Positions 30,732 to 41,076 of a DNA stretch of 64,000 bases are shown here, one piece after another (the stretch's first letter is position 1; every line of letters starts with the position of its first letter). Under the pieces are notes generated by a model. It did no database searches and was not told where the DNA came from. It worked only from the letters and a program-made list of their open reading frames with translations. Origin of the DNA: Schizosaccharomyces osmophilus (Eukaryota > Ascomycota > Schizosaccharomycetes > Schizosaccharomycetales > Schizosaccharomycetaceae); assembly GCF_027921745.1 (NCBI RefSeq), contig NC_079239.1, forward strand, positions 2,755,501 to 2,819,500, read 5' to 3'. The translations under genes and the position numbers were made by a program.

Positions 30732-31982
30732 ATGGAGAAACCTTTACCCAAACCCCCCTCTAGTCCTAAGTTTGCTAGCACTAGTAATGATGGAGATTTT
30801 CTTCTTGACGACCTTGTGTTTGGATTGAAACGTTATGAAGCAGCATTTTATATCAAATCCGGAGTAGAAAGCGTCCTACATAGTTTTACGAAAGCTGAAG
30901 AGCTAGAGATGATTAAGCTGAGCTTTTTAATTGCTGACAGTCCCTACCGACCGATATCTTTGGAAAGTGTGCCTTCTAAGATACTATTTGGTTCCTTTTT
31001 ATTCTATGTGAAGGACAAAATATATGAAAAAGCTGGTCACATACTTGATAGACAATTTTGTTTTGCTCTTCGAAGGCTTGCTTCTGATGACTCCTCTGTT
31101 AACAATGAATTTTTCTTTCAGCAGGTCAAAAGTAATTTTCTTTCACTTCCCAAGGTTAAAATAAAAATGCTCTCAGTGTTTTTTTCTATCGTACAAATTG
31201 TCCTGTCTAAACTTCGAGGAGGAAATCATGAACGTGTCCAGTTTTTTGCATCTATTGCCGCAGTGATCCTACCAAAAGAGCAGGTTGATGAAATGTATTT
31301 TCTGGTTGAATATGTATCAATAAACGCACAGAAGATATTCCAAATTCAACCTCCTTCTCCCCGGGTGCTTCATCCTCTTCCTCAACCAAATAATAATCAA
31401 AGACCGGTATTAATAGATAAAGGAATCCAAAAAAAAAATGTCAATCTGACTACAGACCAGGAAAAAGGTTCTACTGCACATAATAATCATATCAATTCAG
31501 TTACGCAAAGAACCAAGCAAGCAGGATCAGAATTTTCTTGGCACACTGAAAATCCCAACATTCCAAGAAATACGACTTTTAATGCGGATTTTTCTGCTAG
31601 CAAGAAAGAACGAGCAGCCCCAGGAGTAGTTTCTCCTGCTATGGAACAGTACGACTATGAGCAACAAACTAAAGATTATAATGATGAAATAGCTAGCAAA
31701 AGTAAACCGACAATTCTCATGGTACCAATTGATGTTTACGAAAAACTGAACAAAAAATTTATTGAAGCTTCCGATGAACTAAGAAATGCTTCAAATAGCT
31801 ATCAGGAAATTCGTGAGGAAATTGATACACTGTATGAAACTTTCGCCGATGAAGTCAATTCTTTTGAAAACTCGAAGAAATTACAAGAAGAAAAAATATT
31901 CCAAGAAAAGATTAGTGTTGAGCGAAAAATTAAAGCGTATCAAAAGGAACATTTAGCAGCTACCGAGCACGGACTTACATGA
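30732..31982 (+). CDS. nod1: Medial node protein Nod1
   Basis: 416 residues, single exon. In S. pombe Nod1 binds the Rho GEF Gef2 at interphase and cytokinetic nodes and helps set the division plane. The N-terminal half is a folded helical domain (LLDDLVFGLKRYEAAF onward, residues about 20-210). A Pro/Asn-rich linker follows. The C-terminal 100 residues are predicted coiled coil (YEKLNKKFIEASDELRNAS to the end), where Gef2 binding is known in S. pombe. Length is close to the 419 residues I remember. The call rests on sequence likeness to Nod1 as I recall it and on its place directly before exg2. Confidence 0.8.
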   Translation: MEKPLPKPPSSPKFASTSNDGDFLLDDLVFGLKRYEAAFYIKSGVESVLHSFTKAEELEMIKLSFLIADSPYRPISLESVPSKILFGSFLFYVKDKIYEKAGHILDRQFCFALRRLASDDSSVNNEFFFQQVKSNFLSLPKVKIKMLSVFFSIVQIVLSKLRGGNHERVQFFASIAAVILPKEQVDEMYFLVEYVSINAQKIFQIQPPSPRVLHPLPQPNNNQRPVLIDKGIQKKNVNLTTDQEKGSTAHNNHINSVTQRTKQAGSEFSWHTENPNIPRNTTFNADFSASKKERAAPGVVSPAMEQYDYEQQTKDYNDEIASKSKPTILMVPIDVYEKLNKKFIEASDELRNASNSYQEIREEIDTLYETFADEVNSFENSKKLQEEKIFQEKISVERKIKAYQKEHLAATEHGLT

Positions 31983-32259
31983 TTATTATTGTGCAGGCAG
32001 GTGCAGAACGTCGGATATCCAACGTTTAATGGTTTTATTTTTTTTTTATTGCATATTTCACTTATTCCTGGTAACGTCATTCTGATAGATTCACCATCTG
32101 AAATCTTTGGACTGCTTATGACTAAATTATTTCCTAAGCAATGAAGGTTTATAAATAAATACCGGTTTATTAGGTTTATTTTTTCTTTTTCAAGCATATA
32201 TTATAGTCGTTATAAACTGTCCTTCTTTTGTCGTGTCCTCTCTTTTCTTTTTGTTTACT

Positions 32260-33972
32260 ATGGACGATGTAATGAATACGGAATCGGCTGAATCTTTGAA
32301 GAATCCAGATGATGATTTCAGCGTACCCCGATCTACCAAATCATATTCAAAAAAAACAATTGTTATATTTGCGACCATGGTTTGCTTAATGTCAGTTATT
32401 GTTTGTCTGGTAGTCTTTTTGCCTATAATATTCTTCTTAATCATTCCGAGTGCCAGGCTCCAAGGTGAACATTTGGCTTCAAGAAAGAACGTCTCATCAC
32501 CCATTTCTGTTAAAAGCGATGAAGCTGATAACCAAATTGACACAGTTGACAATATTGTCCCAATTCCAGAATACGCAAGGCGTACATTATTAGATCCTAC
32601 TATATGGTTAGACAAAACGGATTTCAATACTACGTTTACAGAAGGAATGGTCGGAAACCTTAGCGTTATGGGGCTTTACGATACTTATGATGATACGGTT
32701 CAAGCAAATCCCTCAGTTCCTCCTTTAAATAAACCGTTTCCGTATGGAGAAGTCCCAATCCGTGGCGTTAATCTTGGAGGTTGGCTTTCAATGGAGCCGT
32801 TTATCACTCCTTCTTTCTTTAGAGTCAATAATGGAACACACAACATATTACGTGATGAGTTAAGTTTGCATGAGTATCTTCGGGAAAATGCATCAAGAGT
32901 TATAGAAGAACACTACAGTACGTTTGTAACTAAAAGGACGCTTGAAGAAGTTCGTGAAGCAGGACTAGATCATGTACGTATTACTTTTCCCTATTGGATT
33001 TTGCACGAGGATTCAAACGCGACGAGTGTTTCTGGGATCGGCTGGCGTTATTTGTTGCGAGTAATTGAATGGGCTCGTTCCCAGGGTTTACGTGTCAACT
33101 TGGACCTTCATGCAGCACCAGGAAATCAAAATTCTTGGAATCATGGTGGTTACTTGAATCAGCTTAATTGGCTTGTTGGACCCGAAGGAAACCAAAACGC
33201 TAACCGTACATTGAAAATACATGAGCAACTTTCAACCTTCTTTTCCCAAGAAAGGTACCGAAATGTTGTTACTATCTACGGATTATTGAACGAGCCAAAC
33301 TCTTTCGTTATCGATCGTAAGCTAATAAATGATTGGCATAAAAAAGCATACAAAATCGTCAGATCTGCTAATCCCCGTGCTTTAATATCTGTAGGCGACG
33401 GCTTTCGAGGACCAGGAGACTGGGAAGAAGAATTTGACCCTTTTCATTTTCCGAATGTGCTCATTGATGCACATAGATACACTATTTTTAATGACTTCCT
33501 TATTGGCTTACCTTATAAGAATAAACTTAACATTGTTTGTAACTCATGGAGAGAAGAGGTAGAACAAAAGGCAAAGCTTCCAACAATTGTTGGCGAATGG
33601 AGTTTGGCCGACACCGATTGTGCAGAGTTTTTGAATAACGTGGGTGAGGGCGCCAGATGGGATGGAACATTTTCGCCAAGTGGAAATCTTCAGTGTTGCC
33701 CTTCACAAAAAGATTGCACTTGTTCGTTTGCAAACGCTGACCCTGGTAGCTACTCAAAGGAGTATCGTGAAGAGCTTTACAATTTTGCTACCGCACAAAT
33801 GGAAACTTTTGACAAAACTTGGGGCTGGTTTTATTGGAATTGGGATACAGAGAATGCTACACAGTGGAGTTATAAGAAGTCTCGAGCTGCAGGATTGTTG
33901 CCTGAATTGGCATACTCAACTGATCGAGCATTCAACTGCAGCATGTTGAAGACTTCTTTCACGTCTACATAG
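32260..33972 (+). CDS. exg2: Exo-beta-1,3/1,6-glucanase Exg2, membrane-anchored GH5
   Basis: 570 residues from the ATG at 32260, exactly the length I remember for S. pombe Exg2; the upstream in-frame codons lack an ATG. An acidic cytoplasmic tail of about 30 residues is followed by one transmembrane anchor (VIFATMVCLMSVIVCLVVFL), giving a type II orientation with the enzyme facing the wall. The GH5 domain starts with RGVNLGGWLSMEPFI. The acid/base glutamate is in YGLLNEPNSF and the nucleophile glutamate in TIVGEWSLADTDC. Several Cys near residue 480 (CCPSQKDCTCS) likely pair. It hydrolyses or remodels cell-wall glucan. Several N-x-S/T glycosylation sites lie outside the membrane. Confidence 0.93.
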   Translation: MDDVMNTESAESLKNPDDDFSVPRSTKSYSKKTIVIFATMVCLMSVIVCLVVFLPIIFFLIIPSARLQGEHLASRKNVSSPISVKSDEADNQIDTVDNIVPIPEYARRTLLDPTIWLDKTDFNTTFTEGMVGNLSVMGLYDTYDDTVQANPSVPPLNKPFPYGEVPIRGVNLGGWLSMEPFITPSFFRVNNGTHNILRDELSLHEYLRENASRVIEEHYSTFVTKRTLEEVREAGLDHVRITFPYWILHEDSNATSVSGIGWRYLLRVIEWARSQGLRVNLDLHAAPGNQNSWNHGGYLNQLNWLVGPEGNQNANRTLKIHEQLSTFFSQERYRNVVTIYGLLNEPNSFVIDRKLINDWHKKAYKIVRSANPRALISVGDGFRGPGDWEEEFDPFHFPNVLIDAHRYTIFNDFLIGLPYKNKLNIVCNSWREEVEQKAKLPTIVGEWSLADTDCAEFLNNVGEGARWDGTFSPSGNLQCCPSQKDCTCSFANADPGSYSKEYREELYNFATAQMETFDKTWGWFYWNWDTENATQWSYKKSRAAGLLPELAYSTDRAFNCSMLKTSFTST

Positions 33973-34204
33973 GATGACCTGGATAACTTTTCGTTTTTCT
34001 TTTTGTTTTATTCCATATATTTTGACAAGCATATTTTGAGAAAAAAGAGATAATTTACTTATAAATATGTATAGCCCCCTTATGTATAGTTAGATAGAAA
34101 ATTAGAAGCTCTAAAAGTCATATTATTTATTATCTTTTAAGATCATTACAAAATATTCTATGAATTCTAGGAGCTAAAGAATACATAATATACAATTGAT
34201 CAAA

Positions 34205-36079
34205 TTAGCCATATTCTTCCATAATGCGCTGCCGTATTCTTAATCCAGATAACATACGTTTCCATAGCTGAACTCCCATTTTAAAGTCTTGCTTGTAGTT
34301 TTCTTCTTCTTGCATCCATTCTATACCACCTGCAACCTGAAGTAACGCTTCTTTGAACTTTTTCGAAACAACAATGCCGTCGTAGTGAGGTCGAGACATA
34401 CGTTTATGGAAATCAAAGCTTGTTACAGCACGAGCATAGTCAATTTCTAGCAATTTAGCAGACTTTTCAGCAAAGGCATGAGTAGAATGATAAGCACCAT
34501 AGGGTAACATATTCGATGTATATAAGTCTATGTTTCCATAAGTATTTTTTGGGACAATATCGGCTACGACAGGCTTAGGTGTATAAAGATCTGTTTGATC
34601 TTCACCATACAAAGGAATGGTTCCCTTTGTTTTATCTTTAACGTACTTCAAAGGTTGGACTCTAGGTTTTACGATACGACCTTTGCGATACCAACGGTCA
34701 GCAGAAAAAACGAGTTTAACATATTTCCTGGGATAAACTAATTCTACCCCCTTGTTAGTGGATATTCTTCCGCATGATTTCTTGGGTTCAATAACTTCGT
34801 TTTTTCGTAGATGTCTTTCAATAGCGAACACCGGATGATCCTTAAGGTCTTGAATATTTTTTGGAATCCCTTCTGCTTGTTCTAGTCTCAATAATTCTGC
34901 ATCCTCTATGGCATCACTATCCATATACACATCTTGGGGCTTCTTTAACTTGGATAAAAACATATTTAACCAATCACTACCAAAAGGAACTATTTCAAGT
35001 CGATTCCTCATGATACGATAATACCGCGAGGTATACCGCCTCGTAACATCTTTCAGATATCCACCGGAATCAACTGCAAATACATAAGTCATTTGGTTTA
35101 ATGAATCAGAAGTAGATGGTTCGAAACGGCTTGGTTTACCCACAGAAGAGGCATCACCGAACGGATCAATGCAAACCCATTTCTGCATTGAGGTATTGAA
35201 TACTTCGGCCCAAAAAACGGGCTTTGAAGAATCAATAAGTTGTGGCTGATGGAAGCCGGGTGATGCACGAACCACAGAAGAAGATGAAAAACTTGGCTTC
35301 AGTGTTCTTCTACGTTTCGAAGCCGTTGAATCGGCAGGAGAAGCATTTGGTGAAAAGAGATATTCCAAACTATCTTGAGGAGAGGAATCAGTACTAATTT
35401 GCGGACTTTGTCCTTCTGCGGACGCACCAACAAAGCGGAAACTCAGAGTCTGTAAAGAAAAAACCAGACGTGTAGGAACATCTAAACATCGAAGAAGAGA
35501 AACGAATAACTGAGAACCTATATCTCGATCACCTTCAAGAGACTTCGCGGCCCTTAAAAAGTCTTCTTTGGACACAGGTTCATAACTCAACGTATCATTT
35601 TGCAAAGCCCCGTACCAAGGTTTTCGTAGCCCATTCCTGATAAGTTTAAACTGACGCTTCCAAATTTCAGTTAGCACAACTAAAGCCTGGAGAAAGCTTT
35701 TGTTTCGGATCATTTGAGATTTCTGGGATGAGCAGTGTAGAGACGCTTTTACGCCTGGTGGTACAAGCCTGGCAAGATTTTTTAAAATCTTATCATTGCA
35801 CCATGAATTCCGAATACACAGATGGTAGGTAAGACAGAGTAGGTGCATTTGATGAATTTGCAGACGGATTTTTCGGTCGGCTGCTGTAATCTTTAAAGTG
35901 ATTTTTTTCGCCGGCTTCTTCTGTTGAGCCACATTTTCGTCTATGTGTATATTCTTTTCCGTATTCAGGTCAAGCGGTCGCTCTTCAAATAAGGTCTGGC
36001 TTTTGATGGCTGCTGGCTGACCCAAATCTAAATCAAGCCAGTCTTCTTCATCTTCACTGAATGATTCTTCATAAGACAT
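34205..36079 (-). CDS. rhp41: DNA damage recognition protein Rhp41 (Rad4/XPC family)
   Basis: 624 residues, single exon. It recognises helix-distorting lesions for global-genome nucleotide excision repair. The N-terminus is acidic. A transglutaminase-like domain spans about residues 120-320 (FVSLLRCLDVPTRLVFSLQ, later VFWAEVFNTSMQKWVCIDP), split by a Ser-rich insert. Three beta-hairpin domains follow: HPVFAIERHLRKNEVI (BHD1), the region with FSADRWYRKGRIVK (BHD2), and NMLPYGAYH with the following YARAVTSFDFH (BHD3). S. pombe has two Rad4 homologues, Rhp41 and Rhp42; position between exg2 and gid8 points to Rhp41 (SPAC12B10.12c, from memory). Confidence 0.9.
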   Translation of the reverse strand: MSYEESFSEDEEDWLDLDLGQPAAIKSQTLFEERPLDLNTEKNIHIDENVAQQKKPAKKITLKITAADRKIRLQIHQMHLLCLTYHLCIRNSWCNDKILKNLARLVPPGVKASLHCSSQKSQMIRNKSFLQALVVLTEIWKRQFKLIRNGLRKPWYGALQNDTLSYEPVSKEDFLRAAKSLEGDRDIGSQLFVSLLRCLDVPTRLVFSLQTLSFRFVGASAEGQSPQISTDSSPQDSLEYLFSPNASPADSTASKRRRTLKPSFSSSSVVRASPGFHQPQLIDSSKPVFWAEVFNTSMQKWVCIDPFGDASSVGKPSRFEPSTSDSLNQMTYVFAVDSGGYLKDVTRRYTSRYYRIMRNRLEIVPFGSDWLNMFLSKLKKPQDVYMDSDAIEDAELLRLEQAEGIPKNIQDLKDHPVFAIERHLRKNEVIEPKKSCGRISTNKGVELVYPRKYVKLVFSADRWYRKGRIVKPRVQPLKYVKDKTKGTIPLYGEDQTDLYTPKPVVADIVPKNTYGNIDLYTSNMLPYGAYHSTHAFAEKSAKLLEIDYARAVTSFDFHKRMSRPHYDGIVVSKKFKEALLQVAGGIEWMQEEENYKQDFKMGVQLWKRMLSGLRIRQRIMEEYG

Positions 36080-36732
36080 TTTTTTAAATAAATAATCTAG
36101 GTGTTATCCTTTGCACATAAATTTTAAACACGTCCTATGTTTAAGCAAACAAAATCCAAATTCCAACGGATTTTTTGCCCAAAATTAAATCAAACTTAGT
36201 TAAAATTATTTACACAAATGAAAATTTCAAGGCAGTTTCGCCAATTCTGTTCATATTCAAATATTTCCTTGCTTTTAGTGGTTTGTAATGGAGCCTCAAA
36301 TTCAACACAGATGTTTCATTTTAACGAGATTTCAATCTCTTTCAACTTAATAATATAGAATCTAGCCATTTGAAAGAATAATAATAAGACTCTTCAATAG
36401 TAGTTTTTTCAAATCTAAAGTCTGTTTTCTCTCGCTTTTCTTTTTATTACATACGTTTTTATAACGAAATTCATAATCCTTCTGCGAAGTGGATGACACT
36501 ACTGGATTGTGCTTGGTTTTGGAGACCATAAGAAAAAGAAAGTATTAAAGAGCGAATTTTTTGTTAGTATTCGTTTAGTATTCCAAATATAGACCAGAAA
36601 TTTGGAAGAAATCATCTAGCTGGATCAAGCGACTGCATTCCCATTAATCAATCTTGAAATTACAGAGAATTCGACACTGTACAAGTAGTGCAGAGTAACT
36701 GAACGTTGTTTACTACCAATTGAGATTTTGCA
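36080..36732. other. Divergent promoter region, rhp41/gid8
   Basis: 0.65 kb between divergent starts. AT-rich with no repeats or RNA genes seen. Confidence 0.4.
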
Positions 36733-37548
36733 ATGATGGGAGAATCTGGCTCATCTTCTGCTGACATTTTCATGAGCGATGGCTCTTCACCGAACTCTGA
36801 AACATGGGAAGACCGTTGTCGTAATATTCGATTAAACACGGCGTAAGTGATTTGCACTTAGGAGAGACTAACATTTTCTTTTAATCCAGGGACATCAACT
36901 TGTTAGTACTAGACTACTTGATCATTCAGGGAAATGAACAAGGAGCTCGTATTTTTGCAACTGAGGCTGGAATTGAAGATTACTTTATTCCAGGAAGTAT
37001 CAGAGAGCGCATGGAAGTGTGTGAATTAATCCGACAAGGATCCATAAACTCGGCAATGTATCAGCTTAATGAATTAGATCCTGAGGTATGCCATTAATCA
37101 CAGATGATTTGCTTCTAACTCATATTTGAAGATTTTGGACAAAAGTACTGAGCTTCTTTTTGAACTTTTGCGCTTAAAGTTGATTGAACTTATTCGCGAA
37201 GCCATGAATCGAGAGGATGCTTCAGATGCTACGATCGAGAAATGCTTGGCATTTGCTACCGAGAATTTGGCTCCAATTGCTCCTTTGAATCCTTCTTTTC
37301 TCACTTCACTAGAGCTAACCATGTCTTTGCTTTGTTTTTCACCTACTTCTTATACACCAGCTTTAAAGAATGCGCTAGATCCTTCTCAACGTGAACGTGT
37401 TGCAAATTTGGCAAACCTGGCGATGCTCAAATCTCAAGGCCTGCCGAATGAATCTCGGCTTCTCGCCTTAGTCAATTTTGAGAGCTGGTGTAGAAAGCAA
37501 GCAGAGAAGCAGTCTATCCTTGCCCCTCCATTTGCTACAAGTCCTTAA
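36733..37548 (+). CDS. gid8: GID/CTLH ubiquitin ligase subunit Gid8, three exons
   Basis: join(36733..36842,36890..37085,37132..37548), 240 residues. Gid8 is a scaffold of the GID E3 ligase that degrades gluconeogenic enzymes. After an acidic, Ser-rich N-terminus the protein has a LisH motif (NLLVLDYLIIQGNEQGARIF), a CTLH domain (MEVCELIRQGSINSAMYQLNE) and a CRA domain (residues about 105-230). Introns are 47 and 46 nt, with CTAAC branch sites. The ATG at 36733 is followed at once by a second ATG at 36736, and either could serve. Matches S. pombe SPAC12B10.13 (from memory). Confidence 0.92.
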
Positions 37549-38642
37549 TGACTACCATTTGTTACGATTGTATGAATATATAAATTACAATGTTATCATG
37601 ATCTTTCGATGGATTAACATCTGAAATAGCAAGTATATGAGTGTCAATATAATGAATTAAAGCTATTAAAAAAAGCTGTCTAAAAAAAAAGGGTATAGAA
37701 AGATTAAATGATTGATGCTGTTTATTGCAAAAATTAGGCGTAAAATTAATTTTGTTTGCTGCAACGAATATGCATATTCATTAATCAAATCGACGAAAAT
37801 TAGTGAAAGTAAATTAGTCTGTCGATAAATAAAAAAGGAGTTTTTGGGAACCATTATCCTGACGGTTCTATCAATATTATCCACGATCGATACTCCATTC
37901 TCTTGGTATAAAAAGGAATCGTAACCAGCATATTTGAATACGTGATGGCCTGTAACTAGTGTAAGGCTAATTCGCTGTGTGCAAAGCAAAAGCCAGATGT
38001 CTAGTGCAAAAGAAGATTACGTTTTTGGGAATTTCAATTAAATATCCAGCAAATCTTTTCAAATGGGACATAAATAAAAACAACTGAGACTTTACAAAAG
38101 GCAGTATGGTCTTCCAACTAATATTAGAAGCGATGTATCCAAAAAGTAATGAACGACTTTGTCGACTTTATCAAAATTTGTATAGTGGATCATTTCAATC
38201 ATAGATGTGCAGTCTTTCATACTCCCTCTTTTATAGGTAATTTCACAGCTTCCAACGATAATACTAGAGGGATCCAAATTTCATAATCACCAACAACAAA
38301 GTCATCTCGTTCGTGAAAGCTTGCGTATTATCCATAAAACATAACCTAGTATATTTGAAATTTTTTTGCCGTTGAGCTCAGATAAAAAAGGAAAAAAGAT
38401 AGTAGTACAGCTTAATATTCTATGCGTTGACATGAATGTACAACAAAAAGGAACGGTTGATGTAAACCACCAAACAAGTTTAGGTCCAAAGTGAAATTCT
38501 TCGGATCACATCCAAGTTTGACTTCAGGAATTGCATTTCTTCTTCTTAATTTAGAAGTAATGGAATTGTAGAAACAAACAGAACGGCCAACTCCTTTAGA
38601 TTATCCAAAGTAGACCAAACACTCAGGCTACCCTTAAGTATA
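37549..38642. other. 1.1 kb convergent spacer, gid8/Ser-rich gene
   Basis: AT-rich region between two convergent genes. Minus-strand frames at 37666-37989 and 38092-38277 look unconvincing: low complexity in the first, no ATG start and no family features in the second. In S. pombe I would expect the tea5 pseudokinase gene near here, and I see no kinase motifs. Confidence 0.4.
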
Positions 38643-39431
38643 TTAGTCTGCAGACCTTTCCTGAATATTAGCAAGGGGAGTTGCGTCCCATTCACCAAGG
38701 TTCAGAGAAGAAGGGGAATTAGGAGCGCTTCTTCGGTTTAAAATAGACGCATAGCCCTCCGTTTTTCGACTCGGTACTGTGTGCAGACATTCTACTGGAG
38801 AAAACTGCCGTGACTCATTGTCGAAGGATGTACTTGGTACGGAGGAGAAAGTAGAACTTGCTGAAGTCCGAGTATGAAGTGCTAATCTTGGATTGCTCCC
38901 ACTTGTATCCTCTTTGTATAAATGTAATGGGAAAGAAATAGAGGTAGATTCAGGCCGAATATTCAAAGAACGGGAACGACCAATATGAAAGGATTTTTTT
39001 CTAGGAAGCTGTCCTTTCGTAAATGTTCTCTCCGTAATCAATCTATTGGGTGTATGAACCTGATAATTACAATCCAAATCACTTGGTGATGGTACAATCT
39101 CTGTCTGTACAGGAAGCCGATGATGATTATTGTTTTGGAAGAAGGTAATAGAAGATGGGCTTGAATGACTGGAAGGAGGAGTATTTTTGGAAAACAGGGT
39201 TTTTACACGATTACTGAACCGACGCGCATATTGGGTAAGCCTTCCTTTAGGAGGCTCTGGAGCAGCTCGTGTTGGATGCAAATCGCTGGGAAAATCAGAA
39301 ACTGAATAACTTGGCACATGTCTTGATCTCCTTGGCTTTTCAGGCCCAAAGTCTTGACTCAGTCTTTTCCAAAAACTGCTCTTTTTACGATTCAAAGACA
39401 CGCCATCTTCAGGGAAATTCTCAGGGAACAT
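38643..39431 (-). CDS. Ser/Arg-rich protein of unknown function
   Basis: 262 residues, single exon, ATG at 39431. I do not recognise a family. The protein is rich in Ser, Arg and Pro and looks disordered. Basic patches include NRKKSSFWKRLSQDF and RLTQYARRFSNRVKTLF. Repeated R-x-x-S sites (RSRSLN, RRSAP, RKKS) suggest phosphorylation by basophilic kinases and 14-3-3 binding, which is inference. There is no signal peptide or membrane segment. It occupies the place where S. pombe carries tea5, between gid8 and rnh203. It may be a lineage-specific gene or a fast-evolving conserved one. The frame is long for chance and the composition is protein-like, so I take it as real. Confidence 0.65.
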   Translation of the reverse strand: MFPENFPEDGVSLNRKKSSFWKRLSQDFGPEKPRRSRHVPSYSVSDFPSDLHPTRAAPEPPKGRLTQYARRFSNRVKTLFSKNTPPSSHSSPSSITFFQNNNHHRLPVQTEIVPSPSDLDCNYQVHTPNRLITERTFTKGQLPRKKSFHIGRSRSLNIRPESTSISFPLHLYKEDTSGSNPRLALHTRTSASSTFSSVPSTSFDNESRQFSPVECLHTVPSRKTEGYASILNRRSAPNSPSSLNLGEWDATPLANIQERSAD

Positions 39432-40087
39432 TCAAAAAGAAAAGAAAATGATGATAATTATGTACTTTACCTCTACGAAAGAAATTGACGAAATCCCTAA
39501 ACCATAAACAAGCGTTTAAAGGGAAATACTTAATGAAAAAGAAAAATCAAATAAAAAGAAAGAAACAAAAAGCAAAATAGTAAAACAAAAAAGCAGAAAC
39601 CAAAAAGGGCTTTTCCTAGTGAAAAGAAAACACGAACAAAAGAAGGACGAAATGTTTTCAAATCAGATAATCAAAATTAAAGAGGTTATTGGTTTGACAT
39701 GAAGTGTTAAGATACCGCTTTCACTTGGATTTATTTGTTGTCAATACAAATATTGAAAACGTATGGTTAAATGAAAGTGAAATGGACTGTGACCTGTTAG
39801 GATAACAACGATTGTTTACCACGAAGAGAAATCATAGAAGCATATCCAAAGTTGAGATACAGGCACAAAGCATAAAGAAATAATCAAGGCATATAAGCAT
39901 ATGCTTAAACAAATAAAGAGAGTGAGAATCGATTAAGTGATTAGCTATAATAAAAAGTCTAGAAAGCTTAAAGAGAAATTTGAAAGATAAGAAGAAAAGG
40001 ATATAACTTAGAAAATGAATAACGAAAAGAGTGAGAGGAAGGAAATTGTGTTCAGAATTCTCGAAAACTGAACCTTTTTCCCCGTTT
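39432..40087. other. Spacer upstream of the Ser-rich gene
   Basis: Both flanking genes point left. The left half is very A-rich on the + strand (39,530-39,640), that is a pyrimidine-rich leader for the Ser-rich gene. The hydrophobic minus frame at 39832-40176 overlaps the end of rnh203 and its intron, and is most likely chance. Confidence 0.4.
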
Positions 40088-40595
40088 TTATTCGGTACTA
40101 GCAATCTGAAAAGAATGGTTAGCTGTTTACATGGTAGAAACCAAGAAAACGTACTTTGGATGCAAATTGAGTCCACTCAACGATACCCTTGTACCATTGG
40201 TTTTGCTCGATAGATGTGGATACATCACGATCCCAAATTTTGAATTGCGAGAAAGTTGATGATGTCTGACAATGCTCTTCGGAAACACTTGCTTCATCCT
40301 CGTTGTTGTCTAGTTCATTGCCAGCGTAGAACTGATCTGCCCTGTCCGGTAATGGAAAATGGACACATTCACCCATATAACCTTCAGGCAGCTCTAGTGT
40401 TCTTCCATTCAGTTCTCTACCTCGAAAATAAGCCAAATCAGTATTCCTAGAGCCGTCCTTTTTTGAAATTTTGTCGTGAAAAAACTCAGAAACTGAAGCT
40501 GGTCCATCAAAATCAATAAAACACGGCATTAAGGACACTTTTTCTTCCAGTTTTCCTTCATTTTTGTTTTGAATTTGGATTATGGGTTTCTTCAT
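40088..40595 (-). CDS. rnh203: Ribonuclease H2 subunit C, two exons
   Basis: complement(join(40088..40105,40155..40595)), 152 residues. RNase H2C is the non-catalytic subunit of the three-part enzyme that removes ribonucleotides from DNA. Family features are MPCFIDFDGPASVSEFF near residue 23, YFRGRELNGRTLELPEGYMG (the conserved FRGR-x-L-x-G motif), and a C-terminal WDRD...WYKGIVEWTQFA block. The last exon adds only IASTE; the alternative without splicing would read through intron sequence. The intron is 49 nt with a GTACGT donor and a GCTAAC branch site. Matches S. pombe SPAC12B10.15c in place (from memory). Confidence 0.88.
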
Positions 40596-41076
40596 CTCTT
40601 AAGGATATGTCTCGAACGTGATTTTATTTTGGTTCTGGGAACGCTCCATTCGATAATAAATAGGACAGAAGGTCATTGAGAACAGAGGGAAAAAGTATGA
40701 AGTTTTTTTGGTACGTTTTTCATTGCAAACGGTTATTTTGAAATTTTTTCCGTTGGAATGTACTATAAACGAAAATTGAATGGCATGATGGACAATTTCA
40801 AAGGAAATTATTTCGCACCCACGCTGATGATTGTTTATGACACAAATTTTACCAATTTTACTGCTTTCTTTGATTTAAATAAAAAATAGTGACTATCCAT
40901 TCATTGTGACAATTATAGACACATCACTTTTAAACAATTTGAGGAACTATGGAAATGAACTCGGCATGATCACTATTGTTTTCTGTATAAAAAAGATAAA
41001 ACATAAATGCTTGCTGTTACGAGCAAACTACCTCTAAATTAAGCATCGTAAAAAACATATGGATAATTTCCGGTCA
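40596..41076. other. Spacer between mug157 and rnh203
   Basis: Holds the rnh203 promoter and the mug157 3' end. AT-rich, no other feature seen. Confidence 0.4.

Noticed and set aside
39832-40176. 114-codon hydrophobic minus-strand frame
   Set aside because: It overlaps the rnh203 intron and last exon, is Phe/Leu-rich from AT-rich sequence, and has no family features.
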